Positions 6,065-6,090 of a stretch of 6,090 bases of DNA are shown piece after piece. The stretch covers positions 1-6,090 of the forward strand of contig JARFRJ010000035.1 in assembly GCA_029287305.1 (NCBI GenBank). Direction: 5' to 3'. Numbering within the stretch: the first letter of the stretch is position 1; every line of letters begins with the position of its first letter. Below the pieces are notes generated by a model, which saw only the letters and a program-made list of their open reading frames with translations, was not told where the DNA came from and did not search any database. This DNA is from Hyphomonas sp. GTDB taxonomy: Bacteria; Pseudomonadota; Alphaproteobacteria; Caulobacterales; Hyphomonadaceae. Both the position numbers and the translations under genes were made by a program.

Positions 6065-6090
6065 CTGTCTCTTATACACATCTGACGCTG
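6065..6090. other. Untrimmed Illumina Nextera (Tn5) adapter at the contig end
   Basis: All 26 bases match the reverse complement of the Nextera read-1 transposase adapter: the 19-bp mosaic end (6065-6083) followed by GACGCTG. This is library-preparation sequence, not genome, and the true genomic sequence ends at about 6064. Confidence 0.97.

Overview
This is a 6.1-kb fragment of a bacterial chromosome with moderate GC by eye. It most likely comes from an alphaproteobacterium, plausibly a marine Caulobacterales/Maricaulales/Hyphomonadaceae-type organism. The evidence is an NDUFS4-type accessory subunit of respiratory complex I (an alphaproteobacterial and mitochondrial trait), a periplasm-type cyclophilin directly before queA, and intrinsic terminators with GGCGG stems. 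The exact lineage is inference. The last 26 bases (6065-6090) are not genomic: they match the Illumina Nextera transposase adapter, so the right edge is a contig end with untrimmed adapter.

The left half (1-2562) reads on the plus strand. It holds a cyclophilin-type peptidyl-prolyl isomerase missing its N-terminus at the left edge, queA (the SAM-dependent ribosyltransferase-isomerase that makes epoxyqueuosine in tRNA), a small NDUFS4-like complex I subunit, and a tRNA-Arg with anticodon TCT. These are housekeeping genes for envelope folding, tRNA modification, respiration and decoding of AGA/AGG.

The right half (3270-6064) reads on the minus strand. It is a two-gene operon, DUF1800 followed 18 nt later by a Tat-exported DUF1501 protein. 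The two families commonly occur as a pair and their function is not established. The operon ends in a strong intrinsic terminator at 3212-3245. The DUF1800 gene is cut by the contig end. The Met at 6035 is a false start, created because the adapter supplies an in-frame stop.

The two halves converge on about 700 nt without a convincing gene (2563-3269). This stretch is the only part not explained by standard annotation. It holds a long bulged inverted repeat right behind the tRNA (2564-2678), a second minus-strand terminator with no gene in front of it (2703-2740), a C-rich and G-poor tract resembling a Rho loading site (2766-2860), and a cluster of hairpins with competing pairings (2877-3024). 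Together these suggest, but do not prove, a minus-strand small RNA or a small repeat element. I see no defence system, CRISPR array, transposase or other clearly novel multi-gene system in the window.
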